Source of the DNA: DATLZU01 sp051293835
Lineage (GTDB): Bacteria > Nitrospirota > Nitrospiria > Nitrospirales > Nitrospiraceae
Length of the DNA stretch: 64,000 nucleotides
Reading direction: 5' to 3'
NCBI GenBank assembly: GCA_051293835.1
Contig: JBPKMA010000003.1
Span: 186,001-250,000 of the forward strand
Positions 1 through 7,647 of the stretch are shown here, piece by piece. The notes beneath the pieces are model-generated. The model saw only the letters and a list, made by a program, of their open reading frames with translations, had not been told where the DNA came from and made no database searches. A program made the translations under genes and the position numbers. Each line of letters begins with the position of its first letter. The stretch's first letter is position 1.

Positions 1-179
1 TGGCCGAGCGCATGGACGCCGGCGTCGGTACGGCTGGCCCCGACGACCGAGACCGTAATCTGGGCGATCTGGGTGAGCGCCGCTTCCACGGCTTCCTGGA
101 TCGTCGGCCGGTTGGGCTGACGTTGCCAGCCCGCATAGCGGGTGCCGTCATATTCCAAGGTGACTTTCAAGGTGGGCAT
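1..179 (-). CDS. truA: tRNA pseudouridine synthase A (partial, 3' end off window)
   Basis: The minus strand reads MPTLKVTLEYDGTRYAGWQ at the start, then a segment ending in VVGASRTDAGVHA. This is the N-terminus of TruA, which converts uridines 38-40 of tRNA anticodon arms to pseudouridine. The catalytic aspartate lies in the SRTDAGVHA motif. Only about 59 residues are inside the window; the rest lies before base 1. The ATG at 179-177 is the natural family start. The next gene on the same strand, the amidase, ends 38 bases upstream, so the two may be co-transcribed. The identification rests on two well-known TruA motifs and is firm. Confidence 0.93.
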   Translation of the reverse strand, partial: MPTLKVTLEYDGTRYAGWQRQPNRPTIQEAVEAALTQIAQITVSVVGASRTDAGVHALG

Positions 180-217
180 GGCAAGAGGCAGTCGGGACGT
201 CAACGCGAGGCGGCTTG

Positions 218-1495
218 TTACTTTGCAGAGAGCCGGTTCGGACTGACGAACGTTTTGATGCCATCGAACAGGGCTTCGGCGACACGCGTCAAAAACGACG
301 CGCTCTTCAAGAGCTGCTCTTCGGCCGGATTGGAAATGTATGCGATCTCGGCCAAGATACTGGGCATGGTGGTGAAGCGCAGGACATAGAACGGGGCCGT
401 TTTGACCCCGTGATCGACAGTGTCGTAATGGCCGTTCAAACGGGCGACCATCGCCTGCTTGGTCGTCCAGGCCAACTCCAACGAGTCCTCGATCTTCTTC
501 GTCGTGAGGAGGTCGGCGATGAGGTATTCCCAGCCGACTCCCGTGCTGTTCAGCGGCGTGCCGTTTTCCCGCGCCGCCACTTCAAGCGCGCGTTGATCCT
601 TGGCCTCGCCGAAGTGATAGATCTCAATGCCCTTGATCCCCTTCTGCGGGTGCGAATTGACGTGGATCGAGACAAACAGATCGGCGTTGTTGCTGTTGGC
701 GAACTTGGCCCGGTCCGCCAGCTCGATGAACACGTCGTGATCCCGCGTCATCAGCACCCGAGTATTGGATTCCTTGCGGAGGAGATCGCGGAGCAGCAAC
801 CCGACCTTTAGAGTGATATCCTTCTCTTCGGTCCCGCGCGCGCCGCGCGCGCCCGGGTCCTTGCCACCATGGCCTGGGTCAATGACAATCGTTTTGACTG
901 TGTGATGGGGGCCCGGCTGCGCCCGCGGCTGAGGGTCATGGCCGTTGGCGGCCGGCTGGTCTCCGGCTTTGAACGTATTCGCGGGTGCGAGATGGGGCAC
1001 GATGTCGACCACCAGCCGGTCGGGGTTCGAGAGCGGCAGGATTTTATAGCCGCTGATGCGTTTCGTCTTCAGCGAGACAGCGACGGTCCTGGGAGTTCGC
1101 TGGGTGATCGTGACGGCTTCATGGAGCGTTCCGACCGAGAGCTTTCCTTTGGCGGCTTTTCCTAGTTTGGCGTTCTTCAGTTCGATGATGACCCGATCTG
1201 GATTGTTCAGCCGGTTTTCGGTGAACTGCACGCTGCGCTCGAGATCCAGCACGAGCCTGGTCCAGTCCGGATACGTGGCGATCCGCAAATCCCGGATCAC
1301 CGCTGGCGTCAGCGCCGAGGGACCGGACTGCTTTCTAGACTTGGCGATTGAGTGAGCGACCAGAGCGTCGGTGTGACGTTGCGGAGGCGCGGAAACGTGG
1401 AGCGGCGCCGCGGACGGAGTTGGAGAAAGCGGCGCGATAGCCGCGAAGAACAGGGCGAGGAGCACACACACAACGGACCGACGCCGCTTGGTCAC
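218..1495 (-). CDS. N-acetylmuramoyl-L-alanine amidase (AMIN + amidase_3, AmiC-like)
   Basis: A 425-aa exported cell-wall hydrolase that cleaves the amide bond between muramic acid and the stem peptide, acting at septa. After a signal peptide (about residues 1-35, basic then hydrophobic) comes an AMIN-type beta domain (about 70-160: TYPDWTRLVLDLE, then SNPDRLVVDIVP). The zinc amidase_3 domain follows (about 205-420), with the ligand motif VIDPGHGGKDPGARG, the conserved LFVSIHVNSH and the late glutamate in SILAEIAYISNP. I prefer the GTG at 1495 because GGAGGA sits 7 bases upstream of it and the signal peptide then starts with basic residues. The TTG at 1567 gives an extra 24 residues without a ribosome site. 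truA follows downstream. Confidence 0.93.
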   Translation of the reverse strand: MTKRRRSVVCVLLALFFAAIAPLSPTPSAAPLHVSAPPQRHTDALVAHSIAKSRKQSGPSALTPAVIRDLRIATYPDWTRLVLDLERSVQFTENRLNNPDRVIIELKNAKLGKAAKGKLSVGTLHEAVTITQRTPRTVAVSLKTKRISGYKILPLSNPDRLVVDIVPHLAPANTFKAGDQPAANGHDPQPRAQPGPHHTVKTIVIDPGHGGKDPGARGARGTEEKDITLKVGLLLRDLLRKESNTRVLMTRDHDVFIELADRAKFANSNNADLFVSIHVNSHPQKGIKGIEIYHFGEAKDQRALEVAARENGTPLNSTGVGWEYLIADLLTTKKIEDSLELAWTTKQAMVARLNGHYDTVDHGVKTAPFYVLRFTTMPSILAEIAYISNPAEEQLLKSASFLTRVAEALFDGIKTFVSPNRLSAK

Positions 1496-1611
1496 GAAGG
1501 GTTCCTCCGACAGTTCTCGTGTTGAAACGGTCGAAAAACTTTTCTCAGATGCGCCAGATATTGTCAAGCGGAATCCGGTGAATCCAAGGCCTTTCTCGCG
1601 GCATTCCTCGG

Positions 1612-1640
1612 TTGACAGGCTTTCCCGAGTCGGCTAGGGT
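1612..1640 (+). promoter_or_regulatory. sigma-70-like promoter, near-leaderless, for the NYN gene
   Basis: A perfect -35 TTGACA (1612-1617), a 17-base spacer and TAGGGT (1635-1640) lie directly before the ATG at 1652. A start site 7 bases after the -10 would leave a leader of about 5 bases, and no ribosome-binding site is visible. Position and the perfect -35 support it; the -10 is weak. Confidence 0.45.
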
Positions 1641-1651
1641 GCCGATCGCGT

Positions 1652-2185
1652 ATGGCGACGCATTTGATCATTGACGGATACAACGTGCTCGGCGCCCGAT
1701 CGACCGGCCCGTTTTCCGGCCGGTCTTCAGGGGAGTTCGCGCGCGAACAGTTGCTGCGCGACCTGGCTGGCTATCGGCAACGCAAAGGGCATGCGATCAC
1801 CGTGGTCTTTGACGGGTGGCGGGAGGGCCCGGGTGCGGAACGCCACGAACATCGCTCCGGCGTTGAAGTGATCTATTCGCGGCGCGGCGAGCGGGCCGAT
1901 CAAGTCATCCAGCGTCTTGCGCGAGAGTACGGCCGGGACTGCGCCGTGGTGTCGTCGGATCGCGAGGTGTCGGACTTCGCACGGGCACACGGGGCGTTCG
2001 TCATCAGCGCAGCCGAGTTTATCGCCAGGCTGTCCGCACCGGTCGTATCCCCCGCCGCCACAGCGTGGAAAGGACGAGTGGTCGAGGAAGAGGACTTGCC
2101 CAGGCGTAACCTGGACAAGAAGGGCAACCCGCGGAAGCTTCCCAAAGCGCTTCGCCGGCGAAACCGGCAGCTCAGGAAATTCTGA
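1652..2185 (+). CDS. NYN-domain (YacP-like) ribonuclease
   Basis: A 177-aa protein with the NYN/PIN-like fold of the YacP/DUF901 family, whose members such as Rae1 are endoribonucleases acting on mRNA or rRNA. Visible acidic-site motifs are LIIDGYNVLGA near the N-terminus, VVFDGW around residue 50, and VVSSDREVSDFA around residue 100. The C-terminal 40 residues are Lys/Arg rich (RRNLDKKGNPRKL, then LRRRNRQLRKF), as expected for RNA binding. No Shine-Dalgarno precedes the ATG; a promoter-like TTGACA-N17-TAGGGT ends 11 bases before it. The gene overlaps the end of tatD, on the other strand, by 14 bases. Confidence 0.85.
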   Translation: MATHLIIDGYNVLGARSTGPFSGRSSGEFAREQLLRDLAGYRQRKGHAITVVFDGWREGPGAERHEHRSGVEVIYSRRGERADQVIQRLAREYGRDCAVVSSDREVSDFARAHGAFVISAAEFIARLSAPVVSPAATAWKGRVVEEEDLPRRNLDKKGNPRKLPKALRRRNRQLRKF

Positions 2186-2945
2186 ACAACCGGCAGGCGT
2201 TCTCCGTCGTGATCCGGCCGATGTCCTCCGCGGTCTCCGAAGAGGTTCTCACCGCCGCCAGCGTTTTTGCGACCAAGGTGACATAGGCCGGCTCGTTGCG
2301 TCTACCGCGGTAAGGGACCGGCGTGAGATAGGGGCAATCGGTTTCGATCAGCAAGCGGTCCGGCGGCACGGTCTTCGCGATGTCGCGTAACATGGTCGCA
2401 TTCTGAAACGTGATGATGCCCGAAAAGGACAGATAGAAGCCGATATCCAGCGCGTCCTTCGCTAACCCCGCGTCTCCCGAGAAGCAGTGAAACACCCCGC
2501 CGACTTCCGAGGCGCGCTCCTCTCTCAGAATGGTGATCGTATCCACCTGCGCTTCCCGCGTATGGATCACCAGGGGAAGTTTCAACTCGCGAGCCAGCCC
2601 GATCTGTTCGCGGAACCGATGGCGCTGCTCTTGAGGCGCCGAATGGTTGTAGTGGTAATCCAAACCGATTTCCCCGTAGGCCACGACCTTGGGATGCTGG
2701 GCGAGCCGCCTCAGTTCGTCGTACCATCCGTCCCCGATGTGTTTGACCTCATGCGGATGAACGCCGATCGCGGCGTACACAAACGGGTACTGCTCCGCCA
2801 ACGCGACCGCCGCGCGGCTGGTGGCCAGGTCGCATCCGATCGTGACGAAGGCGCCGACGCCGGCCTCCCGCGCCCGGGTGAGCACCGCCTCGCGGTCGGC
2901 GTCGAATCGGGCGTCGTCCAGGTGCGTGTGGGTGTCGATCAGCAT
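2172..2945 (-). CDS. tatD: TatD family metal-dependent DNase
   Basis: A 257-aa TIM-barrel metallohydrolase of the TatD family (3'-5' exonuclease/DNase, often linked to repair and quality control). It starts with the metal motif MLIDTHTHLDD. It continues with YGEIGLDYHYN (about residue 90), LVIHTREA, VFHCFSGD and IETDCPYLTPVPYRG near the C-terminus, which are all the family signatures. I chose the ATG at 2945 since the family always starts at this Dx(H/T)H strand. A TTG 48 bases upstream would add an unconserved tail. It converges with the NYN nuclease gene and overlaps it by 14 bases. Confidence 0.93.
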   Translation of the reverse strand: MLIDTHTHLDDARFDADREAVLTRAREAGVGAFVTIGCDLATSRAAVALAEQYPFVYAAIGVHPHEVKHIGDGWYDELRRLAQHPKVVAYGEIGLDYHYNHSAPQEQRHRFREQIGLARELKLPLVIHTREAQVDTITILREERASEVGGVFHCFSGDAGLAKDALDIGFYLSFSGIITFQNATMLRDIAKTVPPDRLLIETDCPYLTPVPYRGRRNEPAYVTLVAKTLAAVRTSSETAEDIGRITTENACRLFRIS

Positions 2946-3011
2946 GGCGGCGGATCTTAGCACGGGTGCCGCTACCGTGGCGAGATGCGTCAAGCCAGGT
3001 AAAAAACGGCG

Positions 3012-3053
3012 TTGACAACGTCGGCACTGCGTGGTAAATGCAAATCACTTGCA
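3012..3053 (+). promoter_or_regulatory. promoter with overlapping Fur/Zur-type palindrome
   Basis: TTGACA (3012-3017), a 17-base spacer and TAAATG (3035-3040) form a promoter-like pair. The perfect inverted repeat TGCAA-ATCAC-TTGCA (3039-3053) covers the end of the -10 and the expected start site. It lies 24 bases before the regulator start at 3077. A palindrome over the -10 of a Fur-family gene is the usual layout for autorepression. The palindrome is seen directly; the binding protein is inferred. Confidence 0.55.
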
Positions 3054-3076
3054 ACTATTCCCAGGTTCGATCTGCT

Positions 3077-3493
3077 ATGCGCGATCCGATGCTCGACAGT
3101 CTGAAAGCGGGCGGTAAGAAGCTCACTAAGCCCAGGATGGCGATCCTGAAGATTCTTCGGGAGAGCCCCTTGCCGGTCACCGCGGCGGAGGTGCACGAAC
3201 GCCTGAAGAAGGCGCATCGCGCGGCAGATCTCGTCACCGTGTATCGGAATCTGGCCATGCTCCAGGAACTCGGATTGATCGAGCCGGTGGGGTTCCATGA
3301 AGGGCAGACGCGGTACGAGGTGCGGCACGGCCGGCGGCACCATCATCACATCCAGTGCCGGGGGTGCGGTCGCATCGCTGATTTGATGCTCTGCCCGCTG
3401 AACAAGCTGACCAAACTAGTCGAGCGGCGGACCAGATTCACCGTTGACAGCCACGCTCTGGAATTTTTCGGATGGTGTTCGGAATGCCACTGA
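3077..3493 (+). CDS. Fur-family metal-responsive repressor (Zur/Fur type)
   Basis: A 138-aa ferric/zinc uptake regulator family protein. The winged helix is seen in LTKPRMAILKIL, VTAAEVHERL and DLVTVYRNLAMLQELGLI (about residues 15-70). The dimerisation/metal domain carries the His cluster HGRRHHHHIQC, the structural zinc pair CRGCG and a second pair in WCSECH at the C-terminus. Which metal it senses cannot be read from sequence; the neighbours (TonB receptor, CDF exporter, COG0523 remnant) favour zinc. An ATG at 3038 would lie inside the promoter, so the start is 3077 (or 3089). It heads a five-gene plus-strand run with gaps of 19-95 bases, and a palindrome covers its own promoter. Confidence 0.9.
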   Translation: MRDPMLDSLKAGGKKLTKPRMAILKILRESPLPVTAAEVHERLKKAHRAADLVTVYRNLAMLQELGLIEPVGFHEGQTRYEVRHGRRHHHHIQCRGCGRIADLMLCPLNKLTKLVERRTRFTVDSHALEFFGWCSECH

Positions 3494-3576
3494 GACGGGT
3501 CGGGTCTGATCCTCTCGCTGGTTGTTCACCGCGCTCTTGGCTTGAACAGGAGCCTTGGCTGGAAGATTGCCCGCTG

Positions 3577-3909
3577 ATGAAGACCTTTCCGGTCCGGCTT
3601 GCCGTCCGTCGAACCGTGCGCTCGATAACGGCTTTGACCGTGAGCCTGGTGCTTCTGGTCTTAGCGCCGTTCGCCGTCGCATTAGACGTTCACCACGAGC
3701 TGGCCGCCGCCGATGCGGACGGCCATGAACACTCTGAGACGGATCTCTGCCAGTGGGTGCAGCACCAAACGGCCGGGTCGCTTGACGTCAGTCCCCCAAA
3801 GCTCCCTGTCATTGAAACCGGCGGGCTACGGGAATTTCCGGCCGAACGTGTTTTTCTGTCCATTGATCTCTTTCCTGACGGTCCCTCGCGCGCGCCTCCG
3901 CTCCGCTAG
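3577..3909 (+). CDS. small exported His-rich protein upstream of TonB receptor
   Basis: A 110-aa protein of unknown function. A signal peptide covers about residues 1-33 (LTVSLVLLVLAPFAVA). The mature part begins with a metal-binding-looking stretch: DVHHELAAADADGHEHSE, then DLCQWVQHQ. This pattern of an N-terminal signal, HH and HEH histidines and one cysteine recalls DUF2946-like small proteins found next to metal TonB receptors, but I cannot assign it firmly. The ATG at 3577 was chosen because it starts the signal peptide; the frame upstream of it has none. It lies 83 bases after the Fur-family gene and 95 before the receptor, so a periplasmic metal-handling role is a fair guess. Confidence 0.6.
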   Translation: MKTFPVRLAVRRTVRSITALTVSLVLLVLAPFAVALDVHHELAAADADGHEHSETDLCQWVQHQTAGSLDVSPPKLPVIETGGLREFPAERVFLSIDLFPDGPSRAPPLR

Positions 3910-4004
3910 CAGTTCCTTCCGGGTGAGTCGAATCGGGCGCAACCGCGCGACGCGCGGTCTTGCGCCCTCGTCTTCATTCCATTGTTGCCGGTGGAGGGAA
4001 AGCG

Positions 4005-6440
4005 ATGAGCCTTGTCGCTTGGTTCGCCCGCGCGCTGTCATTCGTGGTATTGGGTTTTTACCCCGTGTCTGGATGGGGGATGAGCTCGCCTTCTGCAGCG
4101 GAAGAGGGTGGGCGGAAGATCGTCCGGGGCTTCGTCCAAAATCAAGACCTGCGGCGCATTCCCCAGGCCGTCGTGCAAGTCAAGGATCAGGAAGGAAATC
4201 CGGTCGCGACTGCCGTCACCGATGACGCGGGGGAGTTTGCGGTGACGGTGCTGCAGGAAGGCACCTATTCGGTCAGCGCTGTACAGGAGACGTATCGGAG
4301 CGAGTACGTGATCGTGAAAATTGGAACGGAACCGCTGCCGCCGATTCGGTTGACCCTGGCTCTGACGCAGGAAATCGCGCTGGAAGTCGTGTCGCCGCTG
4401 CCTCCCATTCAGTACAAGGCGTCGAGCGAGACCTACTCGGTGAGTCGGAAAGACATCGAAGCGTTGCCGCGGGGAAACAACAGCGAGTTGCACGATGTGT
4501 TGCTGACCATTCCGAGTGCGACCTACGGCGCGCTAAAACAGTTGCACATTCGGCAGGACCACGCCAACCTGCAGTTCCGCATCGACGGGGTGCCGATTCC
4601 GGACACGGTGTCGTCTACCTTCACGGACGTGATCACGCCTCGCGTCTGGGAGCGGGCCGATATCATCCTGGGTGGGATGGAGGCGCAGTACGGGTGGAGA
4701 ACTGCGGCGGTCATCGATATCACCAGCAAGAGCGGGACCAGACCAGGCTTTGGTTCGCTTCAGATGTTCGGCGGATCGAACGAAACGCTCAACCCCTCGT
4801 TCGAATACGGCGGCACGGTGGGCGAGAAGTTCCGGTACTATGTGTTGAACAGCTATACCTCCACCAATCGCGGAATCGAGCCGCCCACGCTGGGACATTC
4901 GGTCTTTCACGGGCAGAGTGAGCGAAACCAGACGTACCTCCGCGGCGACTATCAATATGACAATCACAACAATTTCACCTGGCTCTTTCTGAATTCGGTG
5001 GCCAAGTATCAGATCCCCACCACGCCCGGACTGGCGATTAATCCGGATGTCCTGGCGCTGCTGCGAGCGCAAAATCCAGCGTTCAATCCGGTCGCCTCGC
5101 AGGCCATCGATGAAAATCAGAAAGAACACAACCAGTACGCGCACATGGTCTGGCGGCACGATCTCAACGCCAGCAATTTCTTCAGCCTGGCCGGATATTT
5201 TCGCCAGACCCGCGCCATCTTTAGAACGGATCCATTCAATGTGCTGGTGCATGTCGCGGATCCGGCTGAGCCGTTCTCGGCGGCCGATCAAGATCGGATG
5301 GCCTATTCGGGCGGTGTGCGGCTGGACTACACCTACGTGCACAGCAAAGAACATCTCATCAAAACGGGATTTCAGATTGACCGCACCCAAGCGATCAACA
5401 AGACCCGCCTGTTCGCGTTTCAACGGGATCCGGTGACCAGTGCGCCGGTCGGCAACGTGCTTGGGCTTAATGCCGACAACCGGCTGATCGGCTGGCGCCA
5501 GGAGTTCTGGCTGCAGGATCAGTGGACGCCGAACGAGCACTGGACGTTCAACCTGGGCGTCCGCGGCGATGCGATCCAATACCAAATGAGCGAGGGACAG
5601 GTCAGCCCGCGCGTCGGCGTGACGTACAAGTACGACAACGCCAACGTCTTTCATGCCTTCTACGGCAGGTTGTTCACCCCGCCGAATTTGGAGGCGATCT
5701 CCTTCGCCAAGCTCAACGCCGTCGGCACGACGGCGGAACCCGAGAATCTGACCAACAACACGGTCAGGGCTGAGCGGTCCCACTATTTCGAAGTGGGGAG
5801 CTATCACGCGCTCACGTCGTGGGCCACGCTGGAACTGACGGGCTATTACAAGCTCAACCGGTACCACTCGGATGCCGGCCAGTTCGGCACCACGCCGCTC
5901 CTGAATTTCTTTGCGTTTGAACGGGGGTGGCAGCGGGGGATCGACGGCGCCTTGAAGCTGCAGGTGACGGACAACCTGACCGCGCGCGGGAACGTGGCCT
6001 GGGGGCAATGCAAGGGCTACGGCCTCCAGTCCGGCCACTTTTTGCTGGAGCAGAAAGAAATCGAGGATATCAACTCGCCGGGCGGCGTGTTTTGCGATCA
6101 CATGCAATTGCTGACAAGTTCGGCCGTGGTGAGTTATAAGATTCTGGAGCGGACGACGATCAGCGGCCAGATGCTCTACGGATCGGGGCTTCGGACTGCA
6201 GAGAATGAGGGGGCGAAGACCAATTCGACTCACAGTCCCTCCTACACGGTATACAATCTGTCCATCAATCATGTCATTCCGTTGCCTTGGGATCGGCAGA
6301 AGTTCCTCATCGGATTCGATGTGATCAATCTGCTGGACCAGAAATATTTCATCAACCAGGGCGAGGGGAGCATCGGTCTCGGCGTCGCCCACGCTGGCAT
6401 GCCGCGCTCGTTTTTCTTCAGAGGGCAGTGGTTCTTTTAA
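4005..6440 (+). CDS. TonB-dependent outer-membrane receptor with carboxypeptidase-like N-domain
   Basis: An 811-aa outer-membrane import receptor. Order: signal peptide (1-35); a carboxypeptidase-regulatory-like beta-sandwich (about 40-125: GFVQNQDLRRIPQAVVQVK, then TDDAGEFAVTV); a plug domain (about 140-260: LPRGNNSELHDVL, then FRIDGVPIPD); a beta-barrel ending in aromatic RSFFFRGQWFF, the terminal-Phe signal for barrel assembly. The start follows a strong GGAGGG 6 bases upstream. The carboxypeptidase-like domain is typical of receptors that take up metal or peptide complexes; the substrate is unknown. Genes for a Fur-family regulator (upstream) and a TonB-C-terminal-like protein (19 bases downstream) suggest metal-repressed uptake. 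No ExbB/ExbD genes are nearby. Confidence 0.92.
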   Translation: MSLVAWFARALSFVVLGFYPVSGWGMSSPSAAEEGGRKIVRGFVQNQDLRRIPQAVVQVKDQEGNPVATAVTDDAGEFAVTVLQEGTYSVSAVQETYRSEYVIVKIGTEPLPPIRLTLALTQEIALEVVSPLPPIQYKASSETYSVSRKDIEALPRGNNSELHDVLLTIPSATYGALKQLHIRQDHANLQFRIDGVPIPDTVSSTFTDVITPRVWERADIILGGMEAQYGWRTAAVIDITSKSGTRPGFGSLQMFGGSNETLNPSFEYGGTVGEKFRYYVLNSYTSTNRGIEPPTLGHSVFHGQSERNQTYLRGDYQYDNHNNFTWLFLNSVAKYQIPTTPGLAINPDVLALLRAQNPAFNPVASQAIDENQKEHNQYAHMVWRHDLNASNFFSLAGYFRQTRAIFRTDPFNVLVHVADPAEPFSAADQDRMAYSGGVRLDYTYVHSKEHLIKTGFQIDRTQAINKTRLFAFQRDPVTSAPVGNVLGLNADNRLIGWRQEFWLQDQWTPNEHWTFNLGVRGDAIQYQMSEGQVSPRVGVTYKYDNANVFHAFYGRLFTPPNLEAISFAKLNAVGTTAEPENLTNNTVRAERSHYFEVGSYHALTSWATLELTGYYKLNRYHSDAGQFGTTPLLNFFAFERGWQRGIDGALKLQVTDNLTARGNVAWGQCKGYGLQSGHFLLEQKEIEDINSPGGVFCDHMQLLTSSAVVSYKILERTTISGQMLYGSGLRTAENEGAKTNSTHSPSYTVYNLSINHVIPLPWDRQKFLIGFDVINLLDQKYFINQGEGSIGLGVAHAGMPRSFFFRGQWFF

Positions 6441-6459
6441 CAACCGAGAAGCACGAAGC

Positions 6460-6951
6460 GTGAACCGTCAAGCGTCAAAAACTCGAGTCGGAACAGCCAA
6501 GCGCCGTTCCGTGCTCGCCCGGTGTTTTGCCGCGGTAGCCGGACTCGTTATGCCGATCATTCTTCTGGCGGGAAAGAGTCTGGCAGCCGAAGGGGACCGC
6601 GCGACGCATCGATCCGATCACGATGAAGACCTCGTGGTCCTGCCGGAAGTCCATGTGCACGGACTTCCGCTCAACAAGGATCAACAACTGGGTCCGGTGC
6701 CCAAATCCACCCCCTGGCCTACCATTCCACCATCACTGGAAGGGAAAGAGCTGGATGACTGGATGAAGGCCCGCATGCTGGTATCCAAGGACGCCAAGGT
6801 GACGGTCGTCGTGTTGGAACCGGCTAAACATCGGGAGTTGACGATCGCCGGGATCGCCGCCCTCAACCAATGGACGTTTGAGCCACAGATGAAAGGGGAT
6901 GAGCCGGTTGACGGAGAGCTGACGGTTCGCATTCATTTTCGCACACGATAG
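6460..6951 (+). CDS. TonB C-terminal-domain-like protein (short energy transducer)
   Basis: A 163-aa protein with a basic N-terminus and one hydrophobic segment (about 24-42), followed by an acidic and His-containing linker (HRSDHDED, LPEVHVHGLP). The C-terminal 65 residues resemble the TonB C-terminal domain: VTVVVLEPAKHRELTIAGI, then AALNQWTFEPQMKGDEPV, then VRIHF. It lacks the long Pro-rich spacer of classical TonB, so it may not span the periplasm. It could be a receptor-dedicated transducer or an accessory protein. It starts at a GTG 19 bases after the receptor stop, so it is almost certainly in the same operon. Alternative: an exported protein with a cleaved signal ending near SLAAEG. 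Confidence 0.68.
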   Translation: MNRQASKTRVGTAKRRSVLARCFAAVAGLVMPIILLAGKSLAAEGDRATHRSDHDEDLVVLPEVHVHGLPLNKDQQLGPVPKSTPWPTIPPSLEGKELDDWMKARMLVSKDAKVTVVVLEPAKHRELTIAGIAALNQWTFEPQMKGDEPVDGELTVRIHFRTR

Positions 6952-7028
6952 GTGAAGAGCTGAGAGCGAATAACGGGGAGCTCTGACCAGCCGGACAAGC
7001 CGGAGAGACCATCTTCTTCTGCCGAATA

Positions 7029-7604
7029 ATGAACTGGGACGAACAACTTTCCCTCACCATCAACGGTCTGGCTGGCCGGTCGCCTGGCGTCGACTGGGTG
7101 ATGATCGAGTTGGCCAAGCCGGGACTGCTTTGGGTGCCGGGAATCCTGTTGGGGGTGTACTGGCTTTGGCTGAGCTGGCGGGAAGCGCTCGTGGCCGCTC
7201 CCGTGTTGGCGGGGGCCATCGGATTAGTGGATGCCATCGGCGCGCAGCTTAAACATCTCACTCAGCGGCTGCGTCCCTGCGAAGCCCTGCCGGATGTCCG
7301 CGAACTGGTCGGCTGCGGTGGGACGTTCGGATTTCCCTCCAACCATGCCGTTAACACGGCGGCCGCCGCGGCTTTTCTGCAGGTCCTCTATCCGCGATCC
7401 GGCTGGCTCAGTTGGCCGGTGGTGTTCGCGGTCGGGCTCGCGCGCGTGTACGTCGGCGCCCACTATGCGACGGACGTGGTGGGAGGCTGGCTGATTGGCG
7501 GGTCGTGCGGAGCCTGTGCCGCGTGGGTCCTGCTGCGGTGGCCGCGATTTCCTCGTCCGGCGGCCAAGCCTGCCCCGTCCCCGTATCACCAGCCTCGCGG
7601 ATGA
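7029..7604 (+). CDS. PAP2-superfamily membrane phosphatase
   Basis: A 191-aa integral membrane acid phosphatase of the PAP2 family, which removes phosphate from lipids such as undecaprenyl pyrophosphate or phosphatidate. The three catalytic motifs are present: KHLTQRLRP (motif 1, about residue 75), GFPSNHAVNTAAA (motif 2 with the PSxH histidine) and LARVYVGAHYATDVVGG (motif 3 with the nucleophilic His and the Asp). About five or six membrane segments can be traced. It is the last gene of the plus-strand run that begins with the Fur-family regulator, 77 bases after the TonB-like gene. The lipid substrate cannot be told from sequence. Confidence 0.88.
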   Translation: MNWDEQLSLTINGLAGRSPGVDWVMIELAKPGLLWVPGILLGVYWLWLSWREALVAAPVLAGAIGLVDAIGAQLKHLTQRLRPCEALPDVRELVGCGGTFGFPSNHAVNTAAAAAFLQVLYPRSGWLSWPVVFAVGLARVYVGAHYATDVVGGWLIGGSCGACAAWVLLRWPRFPRPAAKPAPSPYHQPRG

Positions 7605-7647
7605 TCAGCGCGCTCGCTTACTGTTCGACGCAGGCTAAAGGTTCATT

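Noticed and set aside
3038..3076. Earlier ATG for the Fur-family gene
   Set aside because: It lies within the -10 element and the palindrome, and the extra residues are not family-like.
4533..6443. 636-codon open frame on the minus strand
   Set aside because: Antisense to the TonB receptor; Arg/Val-rich composition without motifs, typical of a GC-rich shadow frame.
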